Positions 1-10,192 of a stretch of DNA of 64,000 nt are shown piece by piece. Position 1 is the first letter of the stretch. The number at the start of each line of letters is the position of its first letter. Location: assembly GCA_023897205.1 (NCBI GenBank), contig JAHWDD010000007.1, positions 3,968,001-4,032,000 on the forward strand. Reading direction: 5' to 3'. Both the position numbers and the translations under genes were made by a program. Source of the stretch: Exophiala sp. HKRS030 (Eukaryota > Ascomycota > Eurotiomycetes > Chaetothyriales > Herpotrichiellaceae). The notes beneath the pieces are model-generated. The model searched no databases. It was not told the origin of the DNA and saw only the letters and a list, made by a program, of their open reading frames with translations.

Positions 1-298
1 TCGCGAACAACTCCTGATACTAGATGTATGTTGAGATACATGCTTACATCAAACGAGCTCACAAACTTACCACTCTTTCGTCAATCCATGGGATTCTGCC
101 ATGCGTTCCCTCCACAAATCGACGATGTTCGATCTGGAAGTGGACAGGAGGTCCGCCAAAGGCAGTGAACCCAAGATCCCACGTTCGTGCGAACACATCG
201 CCTAAGCGCCAGAGAAATTTGTCGGTGTTTGCAAGGTAAGCATTACTCTCGTCATGTGAATAGTCGCGCAATGCGCGAAGAGCCGAAAGCAGTGGCAT
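1..298 (-). CDS. Chromate (CHR family) ion transporter, 5' end only
   Basis: N-terminal part of a chromate ion transporter, a membrane protein that moves chromate (sulfate-like oxyanions) across the plasma membrane. Exon 1 (298-71) contains the family signature: DLGFTAFGGPPVHFQ followed by HRRFVEG and PWIDERV, which is the first conserved CHR motif around the first transmembrane helix. A GTAAGT donor begins at 70 and a CTAG acceptor ends at 20. Reading resumes in phase 0 as YQELFA (19-1), exactly the expected continuation of the motif, so the splice is well supported. The gene runs off the left edge, and most of the usual 10-12 helices are missing. ATG at 298 gives about 35 residues before the motif. 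It is transcribed away from TMA7. Confidence 0.85.
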
Positions 299-1028
299 GT
301 CGTGAGGATTTACTCAGCGATCTGATCGATTGACGGCGTTGGTCCAGCTTCTTGTACTGATGGAGCCAAATGAGGGAACCAATAAAAGCGAGGCGGATGA
401 TCACGTGCATGCCATTGAAAATGGCTACCGCTTGGCTTGGAAGATGACGCTCCTCAGTCGAACTCTTGTCCAAGCTGCGAGGCTCCAGCAAGCGTCAAGA
501 AGTCTGGTGGGTTCGTACCAGAATTCTTCCAAGCCGAGTGTGGTGGCTGTCGCGCAGACCGTCTTTAAGAAGGCGTAAGCTACAGACAGTGGCATAACAG
601 TAACCTACCTGGACCTTGCTGGGCTGCGTGTTGCATCTAGATGAAAGACGCAAGCACAAGAGCCATCCTCCTAGCTGGAGCAGCATGAGGAATGAGCCTG
701 TGGAGGGATTTCAGTCTTATCTAATTCTGGAACATTGTAGATTCGACGCGGTATAGAATAGCTGCGCTGTAAGCTCGCTCGCGACGAGGCCCTTCTGCCA
801 GGTTAAAGCGGCATTGCACGCGTGAGCGCCTATGCACGTGACCCTGCAGATTTACCCTGACTGCCCCGCCAAGCCAGCCGAATATCTTTTGCAGAACATC
901 AAGGCCCGCATACGGTGAAGCCTGCAGATATCTAGAGTGACACCAACTTGATCAAAGGAGTTCTATCTTTCCAGTCACAACTACACCAAATCGAAGAATT
1001 ATCCAGAGACTCTTTGATACAAAGCACA
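299..1028. other. Divergent intergenic region, chromate transporter / TMA7
   Basis: No convincing gene. It must hold the promoters of both the leftward transporter and the rightward TMA7 gene. CACGTG boxes occur near 404 and at 835-840, the latter in the context CACGTGACC about 190 bp before the TMA7 start. Short open frames on both strands resemble no family. Confidence 0.5.
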
Positions 1029-1345
1029 ATGGGTGGCGCAAGTCGAGAAGGTTCATAATATTCCATCCCTATTCTGGCCAATTCAATCACTGACAATCTA
1101 CAAGGCGGCAAAGTCAAGCCATTGAAGGCACCGAAGAAGGAGAAGAAAGATCTGGATGAGGATGAGCTAGCATTCAAGGCAAAGCAGCAAGCTGGTAACA
1201 TCCCTTTCATTACCAAAGACAACTTCAGCATGCCTAACTCTCGATCCCAGATGCCAAAGCACGCAAGGAAATGGCGGACAAGGCTAAAGGCAAAGGACCA
1301 CTGAACGCAGGACAACAGGGGATCAAGAAGAGTGGAAAGAAATAG
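1029..1345 (+). CDS. TMA7: Translation machinery-associated protein 7
   Basis: Small basic protein that associates with ribosomes, 68 residues like its yeast and animal orthologues. Three exons: 1029-1050, 1105-1194 and 1251-1345, with introns of 54 nt (GTTCAT...CTACAAG) and 56 nt (GTAACA...TCCCAG). The spliced product begins MGGASREGGK, has the Lys-rich segment KPLKAPKKEKK, an acidic patch and AFKAKQ, and ends with the family's invariant GIKKSGKK tail. Both junctions are fixed by the conserved sequence on either side. Two introns in such a short gene are typical of fungal ribosome-related genes. A long antisense open frame over the locus is a shadow. Confidence 0.95.
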
Positions 1346-2158
1346 ACTCACACAACCTGATTTGTCGATATGTAATGCAGTCATGAGAGCGGGCACGGCG
1401 CACATGGGTTTATGGTATTGACAATAGGCGATTATACAACTGAGAGTTGGACATTTTGCACAATTGACCCTGGCCTCCTACTGATCTCATCCACGTCGGT
1501 TGCACTCATTCTTGATTGCTGACTGCAGAAGTTGTCAAGACCCGACTATAGAGCCGTCGGATAGCAAGTATATTGCTCACCTGCATGTTTGTGTATTGAA
1601 TTATTCGTCTCCCGCTATCAGGCCACGCTATATGTTACAACCACAACGCAAAACGCACCAGGGCGATCGTTATACTCCCATATGTGGTCGATTAGCATTG
1701 AGATTAGAATGATCGGAGGTTCTCCTGATTGACGGGAGCCGTCAACTGTTGAGACAATCACAAACATCGTTTCAGCCGGAAACTGGGCACTCAGCCAGCG
1801 AGGACATCTACTGGCAATGTTTGCTGTTCCAGAAACCAGATCTGACTTTCAAATCAAGAAAGAAAACAAATTACTGAGATTTCCCCTGGTTCTGAGTTGT
1901 TATGAGATGATTCACTGTCACTGCCTGCCTGCAAATTTCCCCTTTCCTTCACCTTCACCTCCAGATTTTCTGCCCTACTTCTACCACACAAACCCGCACC
2001 TAATCTCTCACTACTTTACAGAACCAAGAGATTTCACTCGTCTTCAAAACTTACGAACCTCTCACATCTCCGGCTAGCAACCTTTGGGTTCCTTCCTCTC
2101 TCGCTGTTGTTGTCCCTAGACCAGCGCGATTAGATCACTTACAAGCCTCGTCAGCGCC
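1346..2158. other. Intergenic, pyrimidine-rich leader before the BTB-like gene
   Basis: No gene seen. The stretch from about 1918 to 2110 is rich in C and T, as expected of a fungal promoter or 5' leader, and lies just upstream of the start codon at 2159. Confidence 0.45.
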
Positions 2159-3441
2159 ATGGAGGAGACCTTCTCGGAAACTCGCGAAGACCACGGTCCA
2201 CGGATTCCGAAGGCGAAGCTTGAAGGGTAAGAAACTTAATCTGAACGGGTCTGCACATACTAAGCACCATATCTAGCATCACTTTCGATCCGAAGGCTGC
2301 AAAGGTTTCGATTTTCTTCAAATCCGACAAGAACTCTGCTTCTCAGTTCGTTCAGACTATGCAACGCGATGTTGCCATGATATTCTGTGATCGAATTCGT
2401 ACAGAGTTGCTGGAGAACAACGGCAAGTCCTTCACCGTCAACGGATGTGACCTCGAGGCTCTGAAAACAGTCCTTGCTTGGATTCAAAAGAGTGCCGAAG
2501 CTCGAAAGTGTGAGAGATTGGACGATGTAGGTTCCTCGCACTGCTCAGAGTGGCCTAGACATTATCGCTGACAACCGCGTCGTCCAGTTGGATCCAGAAA
2601 GCCCCAAGCTGCTCCTCAAATATGCCAATCTCGTCCACGCAGCCTCCTACCTCGGAATTCCTGATCGTGATCTTGGAGCTCACGTGATCAAGCGGATGCT
2701 CAACACTCATGCAAGAAAGACGCTCATGAGCTGGGATGAGGTTGAGTACTTTCTGTATTCTCCTAAATTGGCGATTTGCAATCAAGACATCCGAGACGTA
2801 GCAGCTGCAAGCGTCTTCTGGGGATGGTGGAATGCTAAGCTTACGGACGATGAGACACCTGATGACATGGACTATCTGTGTGAATTGAGAGAACACGATG
2901 CCAAGTTCGATCAAGATCTGAAAGATTGGTGTGCCCGTAATGAAGAGGATGTTCGGAGAAAGTGGGCTGAGAAGAAGGCCAAGAAGAACGAGGAGCAAGG
3001 ACAGCACGATGGGCATGATCAATATCAACAGGGCAACGAGAATGCAAGTCTTGGAGATGGCTGGAACACGATCAGTGCCAATCCTCATACCGTTGGCAAC
3101 GGATGGTCCACGGATCAAGCCAATCATCATGATCAAGGATCGGCGGGCGGATGGGACCAACTTGGTGGAGGTCCTGGTGTCTCGGCTGGTAATGCTTGGG
3201 CAGGGAAGGCTGCTAATGTGGGAGACAAGGTATCCGATTCTGGGGTTGATATGGCCGCTGACGATCATGCCTTCCCCCAACAATGGCATACAACGGTGCT
3301 ACTGGTTCTGGTGGTTATCATACCCCTCTCGATACCCATAACCAGACATTCTCCAACGCCGATATGGGTTTTGAAGATGATGGTGGAGACTGGGCTGATC
3401 AAGTCAATCGGCAGGATCAGGTTGCGAGCCAACAATGGTGA
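2159..3441 (+). CDS. BTB/POZ-like hypothetical protein with a Gly/Trp-rich tail; one frame break
   Basis: Function unknown. Exons 2159-2226, 2277-2526 and 2588 onward are joined by introns of 50 and 61 nt with clean GT-AG ends. The N-terminal 100 or so residues (ITFDPKAAKVSIFFKSD..., then AMIFCDR, FTVNGCDLEALKTVLAWI) suggest a divergent BTB fold, and the next helices (LLLKYANLVHAASYLGI) resemble the linker after such domains. A charged segment (EDVRRKWAEKKAKK) follows, then a low-complexity tail rich in G, W, N and D. The frame read from 2588 loses coding character at a C5 run (3274-3278). The -1 frame then continues sensibly (MAYNGATGSGGYHTPLD) to TGA at 3439-3441. One extra C gives 390 residues. 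Alternatively a 116-nt phase-0 intron (3230-3345) gives 351 residues without any sequence change. The BTB assignment is an inference. Confidence 0.55.
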
Positions 3442-4056
3442 AGAGCAGATTGTCCTAGCAATGAGGCGAACTTGCGAGTATGAGATCTTGTTGAGGATGG
3501 ACGTCGAACCTTTGGGTCCAGAGGAGAGAACAGTCTGCAAAGGCAATGGAATGTCGGCTCTGGGTGTCGTCCCATCATTTACACACACAGAGACAAGGTG
3601 GAAATCAAGATCACATTCGGTCTCTTCCTTTTCGTCGGAAAGGCGATGAGGCGTTTCAGAATCCGTCTACACTGTCAACATTCGCATTACTGTGAAGATT
3701 GATGGGTGCAAGACCATGTAAAAGACAAATCCAGAGCAGCCGTTGGCACAGACACCATTGAACAATTTGACCAACGATAATAGCAACGTGCTTGCAACCA
3801 TCAGGATGCTCGTTTGATGTTCAGTGTGCGGTGAGTGGTTTCTTTTGGGGAAGGAGCCATGATGGCAACTTTCGTACCTTCCTTATGAAGGTGGTTGCTA
3901 ACCTTGCTTCCACCATCTGCTGCGAGTGAATTCAACTTCCCCTCTCTTATCACCACTTGACCACCTAGCTGCAAATTTTTCTTCTTTCGCTACATTGATT
4001 CTGCCTGTGAATTGAGATCGACATTTGTCAGCTGTTCTTCAGTGATCTGCATCAGG
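3442..4056. other. Intergenic
   Basis: Probable 3' end of the BTB-like gene and promoter of the surface-protein gene. An open frame continues to 3649 but has the wrong phase for the tail of the upstream gene. Nothing else is recognisable. Confidence 0.4.
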
Positions 4057-5002
4057 ATGCTGTTCCATCATTTCTCCTTCTCGGCCCTTCTGCCTCTTAT
4101 TATTTTGAAGCTCTCACTGTACCCTCGCAGGTGTGCTGCTGATGTTACCTTTCGTCAATCCTGTGGTCATGGTTATGGTCTCTGCATGCCAGCTGGTGCT
4201 GCTGGTCAGAAGCTTCCTGACTTTCAGGCACATCTAACAGATCTCTATATCAATCTACTTGAGACAGTCGTACCCCAACCTGTGTCCACTCACGATCAGC
4301 CAGTAGATGGGGTCGAAGAAAGAGCTGTGATCTTGCCGTCCAAAGACTCGGCCGAAGCCATCTGCTGTATGTATCATGTTGCTGATTTGCTCAAAGACGG
4401 AATTCTGAGATTTTACAGGCGCGATGACCACTGAATGCATGCTGCTGAAGACTTACAATGTTCCTTTCTGCTGGGTGTGTGCATAGATTTGCAGTCTTGT
4501 TCCAAACCTGGTTACTGACAGAGTTCCTCAGGATCGATTCACCACAAACTACTACCTCCTCGATGGGTCTTTCGGCTCGATGACAAGCGGCATCTATAAC
4601 TACTCGACAGGCGGATACGCAAACCTTTTTACAGGGGAATTTCATCTGCCTGACGGAACCGGTGGCAATATATACGGAAGCAATCTAGCTCTACAACCAA
4701 ACACGACGACGCTACAGCTTCCTACGCCATGGACCAGTAGTGGTGTTGGCTCTGCTATACCTGCAACAGAAGTAGGATCCAGTGCATCTTATCCAACGAC
4801 ATCACCCCCAACGAGTTCCGCTAGTGGGACAAGTGCTCCTGTCGCGACTACAACAAGCCAGGGCGACCTGACTCAAGCCCCATCAGTACCTTCAAGCCCC
4901 TCCTTGATCAGCAACAAGTCGGCACGGACTTCTGGTCCCCTATCAAATGCTGCAGTGGTGATGGCACTTGGCGTGGTATTGAGCTGGGCGACGAGGCACT
5001 GA
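4057..5002 (+). CDS. Secreted Ser/Thr-rich protein, probably GPI-anchored
   Basis: Predicted cell-surface protein of 278 residues, function not recognised. Exons 4057-4366, 4419-4474 (only 56 nt) and 4532-5002; introns of 52 nt (GTATGT...TTTACAG) and 57 nt (GTGTGT...CCTCAG) keep the frame. The start at 4057 gives a hydrophobic signal-like segment (LLPLIILKLSL). The ectodomain has scattered cysteines (RQSCGHGYGLC, AICC, TECML, FCW) and a Tyr/Gly-rich motif NYYLLDGSFGSM, followed by a Ser/Thr/Pro stretch suited to O-glycosylation. The last residues (AAVVMALGVVLSW) form a short hydrophobic tail after small residues, which is the GPI-attachment pattern. An upstream in-frame ATG at 4012 would bury the signal, so I prefer 4057. 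Confidence 0.6.
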
Positions 5003-5644
5003 AGCAGGGGTACCATCAAAAGGCATTCGGAGACACTCGAAAGTGGAGTTGACAGTATCAGAGCTATGGGAGATATGTTGACTGAGTAAGAAAATTGAAT
5101 GAACCATGTGTAGGCAGCTGGAAACAATGAAATCAAAAGAAGATTAGGGACACGGTGGGTGTAACAACAGCGCAGCGAGGAATATGCAATAGCAGAGGCA
5201 TCTTTGTACCTAAGTACTGATTACTCAAACTATATTTGCTCCAGACTGATGGTTCAAGCCTAGCAGCGGCACCCAAGTGGTACTCCGTACCTAGGTACAT
5301 AGGACGTCCAAGGTGCACCCATTGTTTGTACGATTCCCCGCGATGTTCCACACTCGGGATTATATTGATATTAGGCACGTGATTACGTAAGCCACCGTGG
5401 CCAACGATAGAGGCGGAGTAGATATCTTCAATGACATCGTAAACTCGGTCGTCCCCATATCCGATCATACTCGTACTCGCTCATCTCTTTATTCTGGTCC
5501 TTAAAAAATATCTCTATTCTCTACAATTCAATGTGGCCCGGTTCTAGCTTCTGACGGGTTTCCTGAAAGGGCTGATATTCGGAACAATTCTTCCATCAAG
5601 CTGATGTTACAGGTACTGCCAACTCACATCTACCGACACACTGT
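5003..5644. other. Convergent intergenic region
   Basis: Lies between the 3' ends of the surface-protein gene and the leftward coiled-coil gene. It carries one copy of the 9-mer TACTCCGTA (5281-5289) overlapping a 12-bp palindrome GTACCTAGGTAC (5287-5298), and a CACGTG near 5374. No gene is supported; an open frame on the minus strand (5133-5468) matches nothing I know. Confidence 0.4.
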
Positions 5645-6586
5645 TCATTCCACCATTTCGCCCAAAATTGCACTCTGCTTTGTCTCAAGTGAGGCTCTAA
5701 CCTGTCGCTGGGCCCTCTTATCCATGCCTATCTGCTTTGAGAGCCGCTCACTGTTTCCTTTATAGAATTCGTACAGTCTTCGAAGCTCGGCCTTTTTAAG
5801 TTCAACCGAAGCTTGTTGTTGCTGAGCCGCGAGAGCCTCTTCCGCGGCTTCTCTACGTCTCATTTGCTCCGCAAGCTGTATCGTTTGTGCTTGAAGTCGG
5901 TCTGATAGCTGCTGCTCGGTCTGACTCGCATTGGATTGTATGTTCTTCATCTCCTGGTCCTTGGCGGCAACCGCGTTGGTGAGTTGGGCCACCTCTGCTT
6001 GCAGTCGAGCAACGTCCCCGTTGTCTTTGGCGTCTCTCTGTCCCACCGCTGCGAAGATGGATTCGATCTTCTGCTGCATCTCGCTTTGAGCCGATCTCTC
6101 CTGCTCTTTCAGCTTCTCTTCGATTCGGGCCTGACTCTCTTTCTCTTGTTGCAGCTGCATCGAAAGCGTCGCCACGTTTTTTCGTGTACCTGTTAACTCG
6201 GCTTCCTTCTCTTCTAGCTCCTTCTTCTGTATGGCAAGTTTTTGCTCGGCATCATCAAGATCTGATATCATCTGTTCGACTGAGCCTTGGAGTTGGTCAT
6301 AATCGCCCTGCAGATCGTTCAATTTCTGCTGCAGCCGATAATTCTCGTCGAGATGCTTGTTCTTCTTTGGGACTTCAGGTCTAGCTGATTTCTTGGCCAT
6401 CTGCTCGGTCGAAGTCGTCGGAGTTGGAGTCATCTGAGCACTGACTGGTCTTTGTCGAACTGCCAGACACTCTACACCGGTGGGTGCAAGATCCGGCTGA
6501 GGATGTGCTCCGAGGGCACTGGAGGAGGGATATGCAGGCATTGCGTCGATGATGGGGAGGTATGGCTGAAGGAGACAGTGTATCAT
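5645..6586 (-). CDS. Coiled-coil hypothetical protein
   Basis: Single-exon gene for a protein of up to 313 residues, no recognised family. From about residue 75 to 285 it is almost continuous heptad-type coiled coil rich in E, Q, K, L and A (for example LQQKLNDLQGDYDQLQ and QKKELEEKEAEL). A Pro/Ser/Thr-rich N-terminal arm and a basic C-terminal end (RLSKQIGMDKRAQRQVR) flank it. Such proteins are usually scaffolds or cytoskeletal linkers, but nothing here identifies a partner. The start is uncertain: ATG at 6586 or the in-frame ATG at 6541 (MPAYPSSS) are both possible. It is divergent from the AAA+ gene at 7000, sharing a 0.4-kb promoter region. Confidence 0.6.
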   Translation of the reverse strand: MIHCLLQPYLPIIDAMPAYPSSSALGAHPQPDLAPTGVECLAVRQRPVSAQMTPTPTTSTEQMAKKSARPEVPKKNKHLDENYRLQQKLNDLQGDYDQLQGSVEQMISDLDDAEQKLAIQKKELEEKEAELTGTRKNVATLSMQLQQEKESQARIEEKLKEQERSAQSEMQQKIESIFAAVGQRDAKDNGDVARLQAEVAQLTNAVAAKDQEMKNIQSNASQTEQQLSDRLQAQTIQLAEQMRRREAAEEALAAQQQQASVELKKAELRRLYEFYKGNSERLSKQIGMDKRAQRQVRASLETKQSAILGEMVE

Positions 6587-6999
6587 ACACTCAGCCAGGT
6601 CGTGGATTTTGAGCTCCTTCCCAAGCAGAAATTCTGAGGAGAAGATCTGACCGATCGTTCCTGATTTCTCTGCGCCTCTGGCAAGGGTTCAAGATCAGGT
6701 GCCTTCAGTCTCAGCATGACTGCAACCTCTGTCTACCTAAAACGAAGTCTGCCTTACGTGGTTTCACGCTATCATTGATTCACACATTTGTCTGGACCGG
6801 CTATCTATTGCGTCCGGCTTGTAGGCGACCTGCATGCTGGCCTGAGACAGGCCAAGCCACGGCGCCTACCAGCACGTGAAATGCACATGCGGCTTCAACC
6901 TGATTCCTCTCTACCTGAACTGAACGAAAAGACATTGGTATAGTCGTCAAAATGTTTTACTACTGCACAACAGTCACAGAGCTCACAGACTAATACCAC
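6587..6999. promoter_or_regulatory. Divergent promoter region
   Basis: About 0.4 kb between the leftward coiled-coil gene and the rightward AAA+ gene. A CACGTG box lies at 6873-6878. No open frame of interest. Confidence 0.4.
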
Positions 7000-9354
7000 A
7001 TGTACTGGACAACCGTCCCAATGAATAGCGCTGTGGTGGATGAAAGACTTGTCCAACAGATCGTCGAAGCGTGCGGCTGCGGGGAAGATACAGCGATAAC
7101 GCTGCTCCAAGTAAGTTCCGAAGGGCTGAACCTCAACCAATTTCTACGAGCACTAATGTTCATATTTTGGCAGCGTTGCAATTTTGACGTTCAACGGGCA
7201 ATTAGGCAACATGCCATACGAAACCGTTATCTAGGGACCGGGCGACCAAGTCGATCTCAAAGCCATACACCTGCACAGTCAGAGGTAGCCTCGGAAGTCG
7301 ATCGATTCTCACCTTTGCCCTCCCCTCGATCTTTCGTCAATGTCGGCGACATCGAAGCGGACGAAACATCAGAGCACGGATCTGAAGCCTTAGAAAATTC
7401 ATCAAAGCTCAACCTCAATGCTCCAGCGAGTGTAGGAGTCAGCAACCGAGACCCAAGCCATACCCCAGAATCAGTGCCACTTGTACCAGCGTTATTCAAC
7501 TTACGGCTCTCAAACGCAGTCCCGGACTCGCCAGAGCAAGATCTTTGGGACTATGACCAACCAGACGAAGATGTCTCCGATGTCACAGATGAGACTCGTG
7601 GTCTTGAGGAATGGGATTTCATCCTCCCCAAGGTGCCGTATGCTTTCGGACCAAATGCTGAAATTGATAGCCCGGATGAGACATTCGATGTTCGAGACGC
7701 TGTTGGAGCGATCCAGAACGGAGCAAGCTTGAAAGCAGTTCAGAATTATCTTGAGAGATTCTCGCCCGACGTGGTCCGCAAAGCGATCAATGACGAGGTG
7801 GATGGGTTTCCAGCTATTTTCTTCGTTGCGGGATCGAACGACGAGTCGCTTCTACGCCTCTGGATCGGTCATGGCGGTGATCCCGAGGCCATACATGGTC
7901 CCTCAAAAGTCCCGCTTCTCGCGTTTGCAATAGTGAACAGTGCACAAATTCAAAGCCACACAACGCTGATCACCTCTACCCTCCTCAGCCTAGGGGCCTC
8001 TCCAAATGTGATCCCCTCGGCTTATTACATTCCATACCTCGAAGATCTGTCAGAAAACGGTAGCAAAGAGCTAAAGCGACAAGATGACAACAACGATCAG
8101 GTTTCTCAAGATCCAAGTATAACGGAGTGGTGTACAGAGAGCGCGAGGGTAAAGCTTGTCAAAACACTCACACTGTCCCAGCGCTACTTCCTCGAAAAGG
8201 CATCCAAAACCAAAGCGTCTTCTCAACGTCAGGTCCAATTAGCGCAAAGAAGGAACGCTGAAGCTCTTCTGGGACTTCCTTACTTTCTTGTCGGTCAAAC
8301 CATGGCTTCCAATCTCCTGCTCCAAAAGCTTCTCAGTCATCTTATCTCTCCCAGCAAGCGCCCACTCGTTCTAGTCTTTGCCGGCCCCAGTGGTCACGGA
8401 AAGACAGAATTGGCCAGAAAGCTCGGTCATCTCCTATCCTTGGAGCTTGAAGTAGTCGATTGCACGATTTTTAACCGGGAGATTGAACTTTTCGGACCAC
8501 GAGAACCATATGTCGGATCTGAAAAGGGCAGCCCACTGAACAACTTTCTTGCCAGGAATGCAGGCAAGCGATGCATCGTGTTTCTTGATGAATTTGAAAA
8601 GACCAATCCTGACATCCACAAGACTTTGCTGCTCCCTTTCCAAAACGGTAGGATTTCCCGCTTTACTGGACGCTCGGAAACTGACAGCATTCTAGGAGAG
8701 TATCAAGACCGTCGTGATCGCAGCAATGTCAACTGCTCAAACACTATCTGGATACTGGCGACAAACGCCCACGATGCAATCATACAAGCGTTTTCCTCTG
8801 CCCATCAGGAGGAGCTTTTCGGAGACGTGACGGAGGCAGAAAAGTTGCGCCTTGCAAAGCCTCTAGCGGTAGAGATTAAGCAGGACTTCCTTTCCAAATT
8901 TGGGGTATGGAGTTACTCTCCTCCTCTCAAGCATTCATCGAAGCTAACGGAGAGTATCTAGTCTCCCATTACCGGCCGCATCTCTGCCTTCATTCCTTTC
9001 CTTCGATTTTCGTTGGGAGAGCAAGCAGTAGTCGTCCACAAGTATCTGCTCGAGCTTGGATATGCCGTGGAAGGTCCAGTAAACCTGTCCTTCGGCCCGC
9101 AGGAGAAACTCCTCGGCAATGTGCGCGTTCGAATCCGTCGAGATGCCTCCGTGTGCCGGATACTAGCCAAAGCAGAATATCATGAAGACCTCGGCGCCCG
9201 TAGCCTGATCAATGCCGTTGACACAATCAAAGGTCTACTTGTTGAGGCATACCTTGAAGTTGATGAGCAGATTGTCGAGTCGCCAGATAAGTCAGTCTTC
9301 TTGGTGGATGTCCAGGGTAATGAGATTGTGGTGAAATTAATGGGCCCTAAATAA
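7000..9354 (+). CDS. UBA-like / ankyrin-like / ClpB-type AAA+ ATPase
   Basis: Probable protein-remodelling ATPase of the ClpB/Hsp104 clade, 744 residues. Exons 7000-7110, 7174-8904 and 8962-9354. Intron 1 (63 nt, GTAAGT...GGCAG) is a multiple of three and lacks stops, so it could be missed; removing it joins a UBA-like helical module (VVDERLVQQIVEACGCGEDT + RCNFDVQRAIRQHAI). A disordered acidic region follows, then two ankyrin-like helix pairs (LLRLWIGHGGDPEAIHG; LLSLGASPNV). The single AAA+ module comprises Walker A GPSGHGKTEL, Walker B CIVFLDEFEKT and sensor-1 WILATNAHDA. After intron 2 comes the ClpB-like small C-terminal domain (LGARSLINAVDTIKG). Ankyrin repeats plus one AAA+ ring recall metazoan CLPB/Skd3. 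ATG 7021 is an alternative start. Confidence 0.75.
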
Positions 9355-10192
9355 ATGATAGCAGCGGGTTCGTATCAAATATCTGGTGAATGCTTTGAAT
9401 ATCTCTTATCTCGTTTGACTTGCCAAAATCTTGTCTAGAGCCACAGCCGCTTCTCAATGTCTTCACCCCAAGCTTCTTGGGAGGAGACGGTTTTCGAGGA
9501 CATATTGTCATGCTCGTCTTAATCACCTAGTGTTGACGAGCGATGAAGCCAGAGGAGCTGATTGTAGCGTCCCGAGTAATGAACATGATGTGTGCTTTTC
9601 TTCAATTTGCATTAACCAAGGCTATTTAACCCCTGCTGCCTCTACCCCCACTCTCGCTTAGCGGCGGCTTGGCTTGATGTGTCAGGTTCTGCAGCTAGCC
9701 AAGGTACGGCCTCAGCCTGACCTCATAGTACTGGGATTACTTGCGGCGCTTCCACCACCACTAACTAGGGCAGAGTTTGCCATGGAACACAATTCGGGCA
9801 AACGAGCGCTTGCTGATACTGACAGGGCGCGACTGCCACCTACTGCTATAGTTTGTCATATTTTACGCGTCCATCCAGTGGAAGCAACGTTTCACAGGCA
9901 TGCATTCCAGTTTTTCACTTCTGCTCAGCACCTTTCCAGCAGTGTCTGATACAGCATTGGTTAAATCTGACCTGGATGAGGCTGAGACAAGGAGTATGGA
10001 ACATTCGGCTTGAGTGTACGTGTTGGTCCCCCGCGACCAAACCACCTCACTTCAACCTTTCCCTCCAAACAAGTCGCCCATCTCAAAAATTCCCCTCTTC
10101 TCGTCCGTTCCTTATTGTACTATACCTCCTGTTAGTTCCTAGAAGGCTCCCGTTGACAGCAAAATATCAATAATTCGAGCCAGCTTCTGAAC
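9355..10192. other. Intergenic
   Basis: 838 nt between two genes on the same strand. No recognised gene. A pyrimidine-rich leader (about 10050-10140) precedes the start at 10193. Confidence 0.4.

Noticed and set aside
932..1405. 157-codon minus-strand open frame over TMA7
   Set aside because: It is the antisense shadow of the three TMA7 exons; no family resemblance.
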